A stretch of 64,000 nucleotides of DNA from Sphingomonas arvum (GCF_026013565.1 NZ_JAPDOB010000001.1:372001-436000); one strand, 5' to 3'. Shown: positions 1 to 8,641, counted from the first letter of the stretch. Program-made: numbers and translations. Notes: generated by a model from the letters alone, not told the origin.

Positions 1-1725
1 ACCGACAACAAGATCTTCGTCGAAGGCAACAATTGGGCGACGGCGGCCAGTTGGCAGCAGGACAATGCCAACCTGATCATCAACGATCCGGCGGGCAAGC
101 TCGTCTACGAAGCGCACCAGTACTTCGATCGATATAACCAGGGTTTCTATAGCGGGACTTACGACAGCGAGGGCGCATACCCGATGGTCGGCGTGGACCG
201 GCTGAAGCCGTTCGTCGACTGGCTGGCGGCTAATAATCTGCAGGGCATGATCGGCGAGTTCGGCGTGCCCAGCAACGATGCGCGGTGGACAGCCGTGCTG
301 AAGAACACGCTCGATTATATGGCCGCCAATCACCTGGACGGCACAGCCTGGGGCGGCGGTACCTGGTGGGGCACCGATTATCCCATGTACATGGGTGCGC
401 CAGGGCGGACCGATTCAACCTATTTCGACACGCTGGAGACTTACTTCAGCCCGTATGTCGAGGGCACGACGACGACGACGACGACCACTACAACTCCGGC
501 CTCGCCGCCTCCGCCTCCTCCTCCTCCTCCTCCTCCCCCTCCGCCGCCGACCACGACGACCCCGACCACCACCTCGAGCGAGAACCTGGTAATGGGCTCG
601 AGCGCGAGCGAGCAGTTGAACGGCACTGGTGGCGTCGACCGGATGGATGGCCGCGAGGGTGACGACACGCTGATGGGCTCAGGCGGGAGCGACACGCTGA
701 TCGGCGGTGCCGGCGTGGACACGGCCAGCTACAGCTGGGCCGGGGCGGCGGTGAACGTCGACCTGACCCGCGCCACACAACTCTATTCGGATGCGCATGG
801 TGACACGCTCATCAGCATCGAGAACGTGACGGGCGGCGGGTACAACGACACCCTGTTCGGCGATGCCGGGGCCAACGTGCTGAGCGGCGGCGGCGGCGAC
901 GATCTGCTGGCGGGTCGCGGCGGCGCCGACCGTCTCGACGGCGGGGCAGGCATCGATACCGCTACCTATGCGGAGAGCGGGGCGGGCGTGAACATCGACC
1001 TGACCCGCGCCAGCCAGACCGGCGGAGATGCCGAGGGCGACGTGCTGGTCAGTGTGGAGAACCTGACGGGCAGCCGATACGACGACGTCCTGCGCGGGTC
1101 GGCCGCAGCCAATATCCTGCGCGGCGGGGACGGCAACGACTCGCTAGACGGCGGCGCTGGTGCGGACGCCCTGTACGGCGACGCAGGCACCGACACGGTG
1201 ACCTACGCCACCTCCGCTGCGGGGGTGGACGTAGACCTCACCCGCGCCAGCCAGCTTGGCGGCGACGCTGCGGGCGACACCTTGTTCGGCATCGAGAACA
1301 TCATCGGCTCCAGCTACAACGACAGGCTGGTCGGCGATGCGCTGAGCAACTGGCTGACCGGCGGAAATGGCGACGACGTGCTCAACGGCGGCGGCGGTTC
1401 CGACTGGCTCGTCGGCGGCGGCGGCAAGGACCGCTTCGTATTCGACAGCGCGGCGAACGCCAACGGCGACAAGGTCACCGATTTCAACAAGAACCAGGAC
1501 AAGCTGGACGTCAGCGGCATCGACGCCAACGTCAACGCGGCAGGCGACCAGGCCTTCACCTTCCTCGCTACCCGGGCCTTCACGGGCCACGCCGGCGAGT
1601 TGCGGAGCTACCAGGCCGACGGCAACACCTATGTCGCTGGCGACACCAACGGCGACGGCGTAGCCGACTTCCTGATCACGCTGTCAGGCAGCGTGACGCT
1701 CAGTTCCAATCACTTCATTCTGTGA
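1..1725 (+). CDS. Secreted GH5 cellulase-type glycosidase with RTX repeats (5' end outside window)
   Basis: The frame is open from the first base; 574 residues are visible and the start lies outside the window. The first ~155 residues match the end of a GH5 (endo-1,4-beta-glucanase) barrel: a VYEAHQYFD segment, the nucleophile strand IGEFGVP (Glu near visible residue 86), then the Trp-rich last strand. A Thr10/Pro15/Thr linker follows at about residues 156-193, encoded by trinucleotide tracts. The rest holds glycine/aspartate-rich nonapeptides (GGxGxDxLx), typical of calcium-binding RTX domains, and a serralysin-like C-terminal module ending in hydrophobic residues. This suggests type I secretion and calcium-dependent folding outside the cell. 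The inferred substrate is beta-glucan; the GH5 subfamily cannot be set from the fragment. The end overlaps the convergent EpsD-like gene by 16 nt. Confidence 0.85.
   Translation, partial: TDNKIFVEGNNWATAASWQQDNANLIINDPAGKLVYEAHQYFDRYNQGFYSGTYDSEGAYPMVGVDRLKPFVDWLAANNLQGMIGEFGVPSNDARWTAVLKNTLDYMAANHLDGTAWGGGTWWGTDYPMYMGAPGRTDSTYFDTLETYFSPYVEGTTTTTTTTTTPASPPPPPPPPPPPPPPPTTTTPTTTSSENLVMGSSASEQLNGTGGVDRMDGREGDDTLMGSGGSDTLIGGAGVDTASYSWAGAAVNVDLTRATQLYSDAHGDTLISIENVTGGGYNDTLFGDAGANVLSGGGGDDLLAGRGGADRLDGGAGIDTATYAESGAGVNIDLTRASQTGGDAEGDVLVSVENLTGSRYDDVLRGSAAANILRGGDGNDSLDGGAGADALYGDAGTDTVTYATSAAGVDVDLTRASQLGGDAAGDTLFGIENIIGSSYNDRLVGDALSNWLTGGNGDDVLNGGGGSDWLVGGGGKDRFVFDSAANANGDKVTDFNKNQDKLDVSGIDANVNAAGDQAFTFLATRAFTGHAGELRSYQADGNTYVAGDTNGDGVADFLITLSGSVTLSSNHFIL
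463..557 (+). repeat. Trinucleotide tracts encoding Thr/Pro linker
   Basis: An (ACG)n run of about six units is followed by a (CCT)n run of about six units with degenerate flanks. Both are in frame in the GH5-RTX gene and encode the Thr and Pro runs of the interdomain linker. Because the unit is three bases, slippage would change linker length without breaking the frame. Confidence 0.8.
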
Positions 1726-2555
1726 TCGGGCGTGCTGGCGGTGCCTTCGGGTCCGCCGGCACCCGGCGCGAAGTCCGGATTGTAGGCGATCCTGGCCGAG
1801 GTGGCGGCGCGGTCCAGCAAGGTCCGCATCCGTTGCTCGGCCAGGCTTCGTTGCATGAGGGCGCTGGCGATCGCGGGCTGCTGGTCCGCCGAAACTGGCG
1901 CTGGCTGCACGGCGATGATCGTGCCGAGGATCGTGCCGCCGGGGCGGTCCAGGAGGAAGCGAGTCTCCGCCGCTGGCTTCACCTCGCCCGATCCCACCGG
2001 CGTGGCCGGGTCAGCGCTGTCCCAGCTTTCCTGTGTTCGGGTAGCGGTAAGGCCCGCACCCTTGAGCAAATCCGCCATGCGGTCGGTCGACTCGGCAGCG
2101 GTCAGTTGCGCGCGGAGCCGGGCAGGCATGGCTTTGGACACGGCGAGCTGGTCGACGGCAACTGTTACCCGTCCGCCGAACGACAGCGGATGGGTGGCGA
2201 TGAAGGTCTGGAGCTGTCCGGGAGTTATCGCAGTGCCTTGGGTTGGGGCGGTCAGCAGCTGCTGCGCGAGCAGAATCTCGCGGCCGCGGCGCTCCGCCAG
2301 CAGGAATTGCGGAGTTCGATCAATCTTCTGGGCCTGCGCTTCGCCGACCAGCAGCTTGCGCTCGACCAGCTCCTTCACCAGCGCATCGCGCATCGCCCGG
2401 TCAGTGTCGATGTCGAGCCCGCGGGCGCGCGCTTCCTCGTTGAGCTCGGCGACCGTGATCTCCGCGCCGTTCACCGTGGCGACGACTTGGCCCTTAGGCT
2501 GCTCGCCCTGGCAGGCGACGAGCGCCAGCGCACCGCCGATCGCCATCAGCCGCAC
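1710..2555 (-). CDS. EpsD-family peptidyl-prolyl cis-trans isomerase, lipoprotein
   Basis: Predicted periplasmic lipoprotein of about 281 residues. The chosen GTG start at 2555 gives MRLMAIGGALALVAC, a short signal with a lipobox cysteine; an ATG at 2546 is the alternative. The open frame runs on upstream, but that stretch is antisense to the gene at 2622 and has no signal sequence. After the cysteine comes a SurA/PpiC N-terminal type region (VATVNGAEITVAELNEE, then a helical stretch with LVERKLLVGEA). EpsD-type proteins accompany exosortase/EPS loci and probably chaperone exported proteins; a catalytic parvulin domain is not obvious. The gene is divergent from the small XrtV accessory gene (66 bp apart) and convergent with the GH5-RTX gene. 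Confidence 0.72.
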   Translation of the reverse strand: MRLMAIGGALALVACQGEQPKGQVVATVNGAEITVAELNEEARARGLDIDTDRAMRDALVKELVERKLLVGEAQAQKIDRTPQFLLAERRGREILLAQQLLTAPTQGTAITPGQLQTFIATHPLSFGGRVTVAVDQLAVSKAMPARLRAQLTAAESTDRMADLLKGAGLTATRTQESWDSADPATPVGSGEVKPAAETRFLLDRPGGTILGTIIAVQPAPVSADQQPAIASALMQRSLAEQRMRTLLDRAATSARIAYNPDFAPGAGGPEGTASTPDHRMK

Positions 2556-2621
2556 AAAGCGCTGGCGCCCGCTCGCCCCGCGCGTCCATAAGGCGGGCCG
2601 GCAGCTTGGCGAGCGGAGTGA

Positions 2622-2876
2622 ATGGAGACCCCTTTCGACTGGATCACCGTGGGATTGTTCGCCGCGTTGGTGACCCACTTTCTCGCCCATTCGGCCCGGG
2701 ACGACGGAGAGGACATTCACTTCGTCCATTACCTGGTGCCGTCGGCAGGCTGCGCGCTGGCGAACTGGCTCGGCAACCATGAGTGGACGGTCGCGGCAGT
2801 TGCCGTGCTGCTTGCCGGAGCCGGCTATGCCTGGCGTTTCCTGGTGCGGCCCGGCCTTCGCCCCCCAACCCACTAG
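2622..2876 (+). CDS. XrtV sorting-system accessory small membrane protein
   Basis: An 84-residue protein with two hydrophobic segments: about residues 8-22 (ITVGLFAALVTHFLAH) and about 55-72 (WTVAAVAVLLAGAGYAW). GGAG lies 4 nt before the ATG. Its size, two-segment shape and position between epsD-like and epsI/exosortase genes match small accessory proteins that I recall being annotated beside V-type exosortases in sphingomonads; the molecular role is unknown. It is the only plus-strand gene in the module, and its last 4 nt overlap the end of epsI, so it must be transcribed separately, probably from a promoter region shared with epsD (2556-2621). Confidence 0.65.
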   Translation: METPFDWITVGLFAALVTHFLAHSARDDGEDIHFVHYLVPSAGCALANWLGNHEWTVAAVAVLLAGAGYAWRFLVRPGLRPPTH

Positions 2877-3574
2877 GCAGCCCCGACGAGTAGCTGGCGG
2901 AGGTTTGGCCCGCTCGCGGCGAGCAGGGCGGCGGCAAAGCGGCGCAGCGCCGCCAGACCCGCGTCCTGGTCTTCGGTGATCGCCGAGAACCGCACCAGCG
3001 CGCCATCCGGAGCCCCGTGAGCAATGGTCTGGCGGAGGACGGACCAGCGCTGGGCCAGGCTGCGGGTCGGGAAATCGGCGCCAACTCGGCTCCAGTAAAC
3101 GATCTGCTCCGTTCTTCCCGGCGCGGTTCCGGTCAGCGTTCGGGCGGGGATCGGGGGTGCGCCGGGAAGGCGCAGCAGGACGTCGGGATGGTCAATCATG
3201 CGGAAGCCCGCGGCCGGATAGCAAAGCTCCGGGCGGTGGAGCTGGGTGCTGCCGCTCTGCGCGCCTCCATAGGCGATCAGCAGCATGACTGGCAGATCGG
3301 TGTCGCTGACGTAGTGGCGGGCGACCACCTGGTCGTAGACCGGGTCGCCGGCACCTTCCCCTTCGGGGATGAGCAAGGTGTTGCTGGGCGAGAAGCGCCA
3401 CTCCGCAAACCTCTGCGGCACGTCCTCGGCACGCAGGGTGCCGGCCGGACCGGAGGCGCCGACCGCGCGGGCCAGGGCCCCCGAAGCGAGCGCGGAGGCG
3501 AGCAGGGCGCCTCCAACCAGGAACTCGCGGCGGCTGGCGGAAGGCGCTCGGACGGAAGCAGTCGCGTCGTTCAT
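2873..3574 (-). CDS. Exosortase-associated protein EpsI, V-type
   Basis: 233 residues. The N-terminus has a Tat-like motif (SRREFLVGG, residues 14-22) and a hydrophobic stretch to about residue 40, so it is exported or anchored. The HRPELCYP motif at residues 113-120 is the hallmark of the EpsI/DUF3485 family found beside or fused to exosortases. The start ATG overlaps the exosortase stop in an ATGA (3571-3574), so translation is coupled. EpsI proteins are thought to help exosortase-dependent sorting or EPS production; the biochemical function is not established. The 3' end overlaps the opposing accessory gene by 4 nt. Confidence 0.85.
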   Translation of the reverse strand: MNDATASVRAPSASRREFLVGGALLASALASGALARAVGASGPAGTLRAEDVPQRFAEWRFSPSNTLLIPEGEGAGDPVYDQVVARHYVSDTDLPVMLLIAYGGAQSGSTQLHRPELCYPAAGFRMIDHPDVLLRLPGAPPIPARTLTGTAPGRTEQIVYWSRVGADFPTRSLAQRWSVLRQTIAHGAPDGALVRFSAITEDQDAGLAALRRFAAALLAASGPNLRQLLVGAA

Positions 3575-4482
3575 TGCGGCTGCCGGTGCCAGCGATCAAG
3601 AATCGTGTCGACCAGCAGCATGCCGAGCATCGCCATGACAAAGGTGAACATGCCCGCCATGTCGTGCGCGAAGCTCTGCGCCACGCCGTCGCCGACGTGG
3701 TAGGTCAGAAGCACGAGGATGATTACGCGCAGCAGGTTGGCAAGGACTGCGATCGGCACGATGGACAGCAGCAGCGCGATCACGTGGGTCCGCGAGGGCG
3801 GCCGGGTCAGGTAAACGTAAATCATCCCCATCGCGAGCAGGGTCAGCAGCGAACCCAGGCCGGCGCAGGCCTGCTGCACGAGCAGCTCATATTGCGCCAC
3901 CTGGATCAGCACGCCGGAGCCCGCGACAGGATAGCCGGCCGCGTGAAGCACGGCGACTGCCACCTGCGAGATCATGATCTTGAGCGGCTGGGTCAGACCG
4001 ATGACTACCAGGTCGGGCGGTTTGATCAGGAAGGCGAGATAAGCGATCGGCACCCAGCGGTTTCGGATCGCCTGCGGCCCCCAGTAGAACAGGCCGAGCA
4101 GCAGCAGCGTCGCGAACACCGCCGCCGCCTCCAGGCCGAGCAGGCGAAAGGTGCGGGCATAGAGGATGAGCAGCAGCAGCGGAGCGCCTAATGCCAGCCA
4201 GCCGGTGGCGATTGAGCCCGGCCGAAACCGGGGACTGCCACCGCGGAACAGCAGCCAAAGGCCGGACACCAGGATGATCGGACCATGCGCTCCGTCGCTG
4301 GTGCTCCAATGGTAGCGAGCGAGGCTCCACAGGGTCGGCAGGACCAGGGCGACGGCGCCCGCGGCGACAACGAGCTCGGCGGCAGACCAGGAGCGCAGGT
4401 CTGAGAATACCGGTGGACGGGCCGCGCCGTCCGCGGCGAGGTCAGCCACTGGTGAGAAGGGTCGGATTGTCGCCGGTGGCAT
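3571..4482 (-). CDS. xrtV: Exosortase V (XrtV), transpeptidase-like sorting enzyme
   Basis: 303-residue polytopic inner-membrane protein with roughly eight hydrophobic segments. The exosortase catalytic residues can be placed: Cys206 in QQACAGLGS, Arg252 in LANLLRV and His273 in FAHDMAG, in the family's usual order. Exosortases are thought to cleave PEP-CTERM proteins at the membrane, and a matching substrate lies at 5109-5750. The ATG at 4482 overlaps the upstream L,D-transpeptidase gene by 41 nt; a GTG at 4449 that overlaps its stop by 8 nt is an equally plausible start (292 residues). It is co-oriented and coupled with epsI. The V-type label rests on the neighbouring EpsI and accessory protein and on the PEPxxW-type signal. 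Confidence 0.86.
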   Translation of the reverse strand: MPPATIRPFSPVADLAADGAARPPVFSDLRSWSAAELVVAAGAVALVLPTLWSLARYHWSTSDGAHGPIILVSGLWLLFRGGSPRFRPGSIATGWLALGAPLLLLILYARTFRLLGLEAAAVFATLLLLGLFYWGPQAIRNRWVPIAYLAFLIKPPDLVVIGLTQPLKIMISQVAVAVLHAAGYPVAGSGVLIQVAQYELLVQQACAGLGSLLTLLAMGMIYVYLTRPPSRTHVIALLLSIVPIAVLANLLRVIILVLLTYHVGDGVAQSFAHDMAGMFTFVMAMLGMLLVDTILDRWHRQPQ

Positions 4483-5080
4483 CCTTCACGATCAGCACCT
4501 CGTCGCCCACGCCGACCGTTTCGAACAGGTGGCGACCGAAGTCCAGTGGCACGCCCAGGCAGCCGTGCGTTCCGGCGCCCTCCCGCACGTCGCTGGCGTG
4601 GATGGCGACGCCGTCACCGGTCAGCTGCAGGGTGTAGGGCATGGGAGCGTCGTACAGGCTGGACCAATGGTCCTCCATCTTCGCGAGCACCTTGAAGCGG
4701 CCAAGCGGCGTTGGCTTGTGATCGACGCCATAGAGGGTAACGGCGGTGCCGATCTCGTTCATGCCGCGGAACACCGACATGGTCTGCGCCTTGAGGTTGA
4801 CCAGGATCCAGGTGCGACCGGGGGCTACGCCCTGCTCGTTCCACTTGTATTCGCCGTAGGTCAGCGGTTCCGAGATATTGAGGATGCTGGCGATCGGCTG
4901 GGTGCTGCCGGTCGCCGCCTCGACCAGCGGGAGCTTGGTCGGGCGGAAGCTGATCCGGTCGGGCGAGTAGCTGACCGACGGAGTGGGCATGCTGTCGGCC
5001 GCAGCCTGGTCACGACAGCCGCCGAGGCTGACGCCCGAAAGCATGGCGCAGCCCAGCAGGCACAGCCGAGTGGGACGCAT
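4442..5080 (-). CDS. L,D-transpeptidase (YkuD-type) lipoprotein
   Basis: 212 residues from the ATG at 5080, preceded by AGAGGAC. The N-terminus is a lipoprotein signal ending LGGC (Cys22). The YkuD catalytic signature is at about residues 161-177: His in AIHAS, then GTHGCLGVP with the nucleophilic Cys near residue 174. Such enzymes form 3-3 peptidoglycan cross-links or attach proteins to peptidoglycan, in the periplasm. It sits immediately upstream of the exosortase in the same orientation, with a small overlap, so it is probably in the same transcript. The link to exosortase function is inference from position only. Confidence 0.85.
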   Translation of the reverse strand: MRPTRLCLLGCAMLSGVSLGGCRDQAAADSMPTPSVSYSPDRISFRPTKLPLVEAATGSTQPIASILNISEPLTYGEYKWNEQGVAPGRTWILVNLKAQTMSVFRGMNEIGTAVTLYGVDHKPTPLGRFKVLAKMEDHWSSLYDAPMPYTLQLTGDGVAIHASDVREGAGTHGCLGVPLDFGRHLFETVGVGDEVLIVKDATGDNPTLLTSG

Positions 5081-5108
5081 CCGTCCTCTGGTAGTGCGGA
5101 GCCGGTCT

Positions 5109-5750
5109 TCAGGCGCGGGGCGCAACAACCACCGCACCGCTCGGCCGGGCACCACCGGCACGCTCCAGCCGCCTGCGGCGACGCATGGCGAAACCGAGAA
5201 TGCCGAAGCCGCTGATCATCATCAGCCAGGTGGCGGGCTCCGGAACGGCCGGGGCGATCTCGAGCGTCGTAACGCCGCCGCCGCCATTGCCGCCGTTGAA
5301 GACGGCCGGGATGAGTGGGATCGCTGCAAGGCCCAACAGCGGGCTGACGCCGCTAGCAGCGGCGGGTGCAACCGGGATCGCCAGCACGGGGGCGGCAGCG
5401 GCCACTGCAGGCGCGGGGATGGGGGCGGGTACGGCGGCGACCGGCGCCAGCACGGCTGGGATCGGCGCGGCGGACGCGACCTTGACCGGCGCCGGAGTGC
5501 GCTCGCTCAGCACTTCGGACCGCGGAACGGGCGGAGCGGCGAAAGCGGCCGGCTGCACGCGTGGCCCTTTGGTCGAGGTGACGGCGTTGGAGCGCATGCC
5601 GGGTGACCGGGCGCTCATCAGACTCGCGAGCTGCGGGTCGGCCGACTGGCCCTTACCGTTGGTCGGCACCGACGCTCCGACACCAACTCCGAGAGCGACC
5701 GCGCCAGCCGCGCCGATCGCCATGATCTTGGTCCGCCTGTTCAACTTCAT
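5109..5750 (-). CDS. PEPxxWA-CTERM sorting-domain protein
   Basis: 213 residues from the ATG at 5750 (GCGAGG 5 nt upstream). The N-terminal signal is KLNRRTK plus a hydrophobic stretch. The middle is Ala/Pro/Val-rich low complexity (residues 80-135), followed by a hydrophobic and Gly/Asn-rich stretch. The C-terminus has PEPATWL (170-176), a hydrophobic helix to about residue 188, and a five-Arg cluster (190-194): the PEP-CTERM architecture recognised by exosortases. Unusually, about 19 more residues follow the Arg cluster; the signal normally ends just after it. It lies 28 nt upstream of the L,D-transpeptidase gene and is probably the local substrate of XrtV. No enzymatic domain is visible. 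Confidence 0.85.
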   Translation of the reverse strand: MKLNRRTKIMAIGAAGAVALGVGVGASVPTNGKGQSADPQLASLMSARSPGMRSNAVTSTKGPRVQPAAFAAPPVPRSEVLSERTPAPVKVASAAPIPAVLAPVAAVPAPIPAPAVAAAAPVLAIPVAPAAASGVSPLLGLAAIPLIPAVFNGGNGGGGVTTLEIAPAVPEPATWLMMISGFGILGFAMRRRRRLERAGGARPSGAVVVAPRA

Positions 5751-5980
5751 ACCGGCCTCGCACCCTGCAAAAACTACCCGGGGCATCGCCGCAAGGCGGC
5801 GCCAGGTCGATGCGCCCCTGAAACAGCATCGACCAATCGTAAACGTTGGGTTAAAGCTTTTGTTGCCAATCTTGAGATCGGTTGCAAGGCCAAAGCTCAA
5901 TTCGTGTCATTTTGGCACCATAGCCGCCTTGCAGCGTTTTTACCGGACCGATGCCGCCAGCAGCGGCCGTAGGAGCAAGG

Positions 5981-7222
5981 ATGGGCATGGCCACCAGAGC
6001 GCCGCTCCTCAACTATTACGAGGTCCTCGGCGTGCCGCGGACGGCCGGGCCGGGCGACATCGAAGCCGCCTATCGTGCCGGCGTGGTGCGCTTTCGCGAC
6101 CAGCCGGGTGGCGGCGAGCAGACCCGGCGTATCAGCTTGGCCTATCGCGCGCTCAGCAACCCGGAACGGCGGCGCGAATATGACGCGTCGCTCGGCTACC
6201 CGCCACGGGAGGAGCCGGCCGCAGCCATGCCGCTGGACGAGGAGCCGCCCGTCAGCACGTCAGCTGAGGAGCCGCCTCCGGCAGTGCCCGCCGACGAGCC
6301 GCCTCCAGCAGCGCCCGCTTATGAGCGGATGGACAGGCGTGCCGAACGCGAGCCGGCCTTCCCCGTGCGCGACGACCCGGTCGCGCCTGACGACGATTAT
6401 TATCCCGAGGACGAACCGGACGAGCGGCGCGGTCGAGGCGGGCTGATCGCCGTCTGGGCCGTGGCGCTGGGGTTGGTAGCGCTGCTGGCGCTCTACGCCA
6501 GCGGAATGATCGGCGGCCGGGAGCCGCAGGTGGCGACCCGCAATGGAGCTCCCGTTGCGACCGGCCCGCACGCTGGCACCGGAACCGGGCCGGCGGCCCC
6601 GGGTCAACTCGGCGCCGGCGCGCCGGTCGATGGAACGCAATTGGCGGACGCCGGCAGAAGCCCGACCGTCGACGGGGTCCAGTCGACCGTGCCCACGCCG
6701 GTCGGGCAGGCCGGGTCGGCTTCTGTTTCGGGTTACTACCCTGCCGCGCCCTCAGCCCAGAACGACGCCGCAGTCGGCGATGACGCTGCTTCGGCGGCTG
6801 GGGCTGACGAGCCGGCTGCTGCTGCCGAGGACGATGGTGATCGCGAAGAGGAGGTTGCGCCGCCGCCGCTGCCCACGCGCCAGAACCAACCCGAGCCGGT
6901 GGCGGCGCCGGTCGCACAAGCGCCCGCCCCCGCACCGGATCGCAGCGCCCAGGCGCGGCTGCTCGGTGGCGGGCTGGTCAACGCCGACAATGTTGGTGGC
7001 CGCTTCCAGGGCACGGTCGGGGTGAGGCTGGCGGTCGGGCCGAACGGCCGTGCGACTGGCTGCCAGGTGACCCGTTCGAGCGGCAACGGCGGGCTCGACG
7101 CGACCACCTGCCGGCTCCTCCAGCAGCGATTGCAGTTCAGCCCCGCGCGAGACCGGGATGGCAATCCGACAACTACCGTAGTCGAGTCGACCCACGTTTG
7201 GGGACGGCGTCCCCGCCGCTAG
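5981..7222 (+). CDS. Degenerate J-domain / TonB C-terminal domain membrane protein
   Basis: 413 residues from the ATG at 5981, chosen for the AGGAG 6 nt upstream rather than an earlier in-frame ATG at 5951. Residues ~10-70 resemble a DnaJ J-domain (NYYEVLGVP, then AYRALSNPERRREYD), but the HPD motif between helices II and III is missing (RFRDQPGG there). A Pro/Glu-rich cytosolic stretch leads to one transmembrane helix (~153-175), a long Pro/Ala/Gly periplasmic linker, and a TonB-like C-terminal domain (~325-413: GTVGVRLAVGPNGRATGC, then a Cys near the end of the helix and FSPARDRDGNP). Type II topology. TonB C-terminal modules contact outer-membrane partners. Without HPD it should not stimulate Hsp70 ATPase in the usual way. 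Confidence 0.75.
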   Translation: MGMATRAPLLNYYEVLGVPRTAGPGDIEAAYRAGVVRFRDQPGGGEQTRRISLAYRALSNPERRREYDASLGYPPREEPAAAMPLDEEPPVSTSAEEPPPAVPADEPPPAAPAYERMDRRAEREPAFPVRDDPVAPDDDYYPEDEPDERRGRGGLIAVWAVALGLVALLALYASGMIGGREPQVATRNGAPVATGPHAGTGTGPAAPGQLGAGAPVDGTQLADAGRSPTVDGVQSTVPTPVGQAGSASVSGYYPAAPSAQNDAAVGDDAASAAGADEPAAAAEDDGDREEEVAPPPLPTRQNQPEPVAAPVAQAPAPAPDRSAQARLLGGGLVNADNVGGRFQGTVGVRLAVGPNGRATGCQVTRSSGNGGLDATTCRLLQQRLQFSPARDRDGNPTTTVVESTHVWGRRPRR

Positions 7223-7225
7223 CCC

Positions 7226-8641
7226 TCAGGCGCGGCCGTAGCGGTCGTCGAAGCGGACGATGTCGTCCTCGCCGAGGTAGGAGCCGCATTGCACCTCGAC
7301 CAGTTCCAACGGGACCTTGCCCGGGTTGGCCAGTCGGTGGTTGGTGCCGGCGGGAATGTAGGTCGACTGGTTCTCCTGAAGCAGCTGAACCTGGTCGCCG
7401 ACCGTCACCTCAGCGGTGCCCGACACAACGATCCAGTGTTCGGAACGATGGTAGTGCATCTGCAGGGAGAGCTGCTCACCCGGGCCGACCACGATGTGCT
7501 TGATCTGGTAGCGGGCGCCGTGATCCTTGGTCTCGTAGCTGCCCCAGGGGCGCTCGACCCGCGAGGGCAGGGTGACGATCTCGCGCTCCTCGGCCTTGAG
7601 GCGATCAACCACGTCGCGGACTTCGGCGGCGCGCTCGATCGGCGCGACGAAGACGGCGTCGCGGACGGCAATCACCGCCATCCGGTCGAGTCCGACGGCG
7701 GCGATGGTGGCATTCCCTTCGGAGCGGATCAGGGAATCCCGTACGTCCACGGCGATCACGTCACCCGACACGGCATTGCCGCTGCCGTCCTTGTCGGCGA
7801 GCTGCCAGACGGCGCCCCACGACCCGACATCCGACCAGCCAAGATCGACCGGCACCACGAATGCACGGTCTGTTTTTTCCATGATGCCATAATCGAGGGA
7901 GACGTCCGGTGCGGCCTTGAACGAGTCCGGGTCGGGACGAAGGAAGAGGCCGTCCTGCTGCATGCCCCGGACCGCCGCCTCGACCGCGGCGAGCGTGTCC
8001 GGCAGGAGGGCGGCGAGTTCGTCGCGCAGGGCCGAGGCGCGGAACAGGAACATGCCGGAGTTCCAGAAATGACGGCCGTCGCGGACATATTCCTCGGCGG
8101 TGGCCTGGTCGGGCTTCTCGCGAAAGCGGCGGACGGGACGAACCGGGTCCTCGCCCGCGTCGACCTCGATATAGCCGAACTGGGTGTTGGGCTCGGTCGG
8201 CCGCTCGCCGAACGTGATTATCCCGCCGCCTTCCGCCGCCGGCAGCCCGGCACGGACCGCCGCCGCGAACGCGTCGACATCCTGGATCACATGATCGGAT
8301 GGGAGCAGCAGGAGGATCTCGTCGTCGCCGCGCTCCAACGCCCACAGGGCGGCAAGCGCGGCGGCGGCAGCGGTGTTGCGACCGACCGGCTCGAGCAGGA
8401 TCGCATCCGGCGCGATGCCCGTCTGCTCCAGCTGGCGCTTGAGGAAGAAGCGATGCTCCTCCCCGCCAATCACCAGCGGACTGCGGAAATCGGTTCCCGT
8501 CAGCCGGCCGGCCGTTTCCTGCAGCATGGTGCGGTTGCTGGAAGAGATTGGCAGCAACTGCTTGGGAAAGCTGGCTCGGGACAACGGCCACAGCCGGGTT
8601 CCGGACCCGCCGGACAGGATCACCGGGCGAACGCTGGTCAC
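7226..8641 (-). CDS. manC: Mannose-1-phosphate guanylyltransferase / mannose-6-phosphate isomerase
   Basis: 471 residues from GTG at 8641 (AAGGAG 9 nt upstream). The N-terminal nucleotidyltransferase has the signature LSGGSGTRLWPLSR and the FPKQLL loop. The C-terminus carries a type II phosphomannose isomerase cupin (ERPWGSYE, then QMHYHRSEHWIVVSG with its metal-binding His). It makes GDP-mannose from mannose-1-phosphate and probably isomerises fructose-6-phosphate to mannose-6-phosphate, feeding exopolysaccharide assembly. The gene lies 94 nt downstream of the polysaccharide export lipoprotein gene in the same orientation, which supports a joint role. A long open frame on the opposite strand is a shadow. 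Confidence 0.93.
   Translation of the reverse strand: MTSVRPVILSGGSGTRLWPLSRASFPKQLLPISSSNRTMLQETAGRLTGTDFRSPLVIGGEEHRFFLKRQLEQTGIAPDAILLEPVGRNTAAAAALAALWALERGDDEILLLLPSDHVIQDVDAFAAAVRAGLPAAEGGGIITFGERPTEPNTQFGYIEVDAGEDPVRPVRRFREKPDQATAEEYVRDGRHFWNSGMFLFRASALRDELAALLPDTLAAVEAAVRGMQQDGLFLRPDPDSFKAAPDVSLDYGIMEKTDRAFVVPVDLGWSDVGSWGAVWQLADKDGSGNAVSGDVIAVDVRDSLIRSEGNATIAAVGLDRMAVIAVRDAVFVAPIERAAEVRDVVDRLKAEEREIVTLPSRVERPWGSYETKDHGARYQIKHIVVGPGEQLSLQMHYHRSEHWIVVSGTAEVTVGDQVQLLQENQSTYIPAGTNHRLANPGKVPLELVEVQCGSYLGEDDIVRFDDRYGRA

Noticed and set aside
463-560. Tract as a CRISPR array or satellite
   Set aside because: No spacer-repeat structure; it is a coding trinucleotide tract.
2556-2873. Upstream extension of the EpsD-like frame to 2873
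   Set aside because: The extra 100 residues lack a signal peptide and are antisense to the accessory gene at 2622; a lipoprotein start at 2555 is better.
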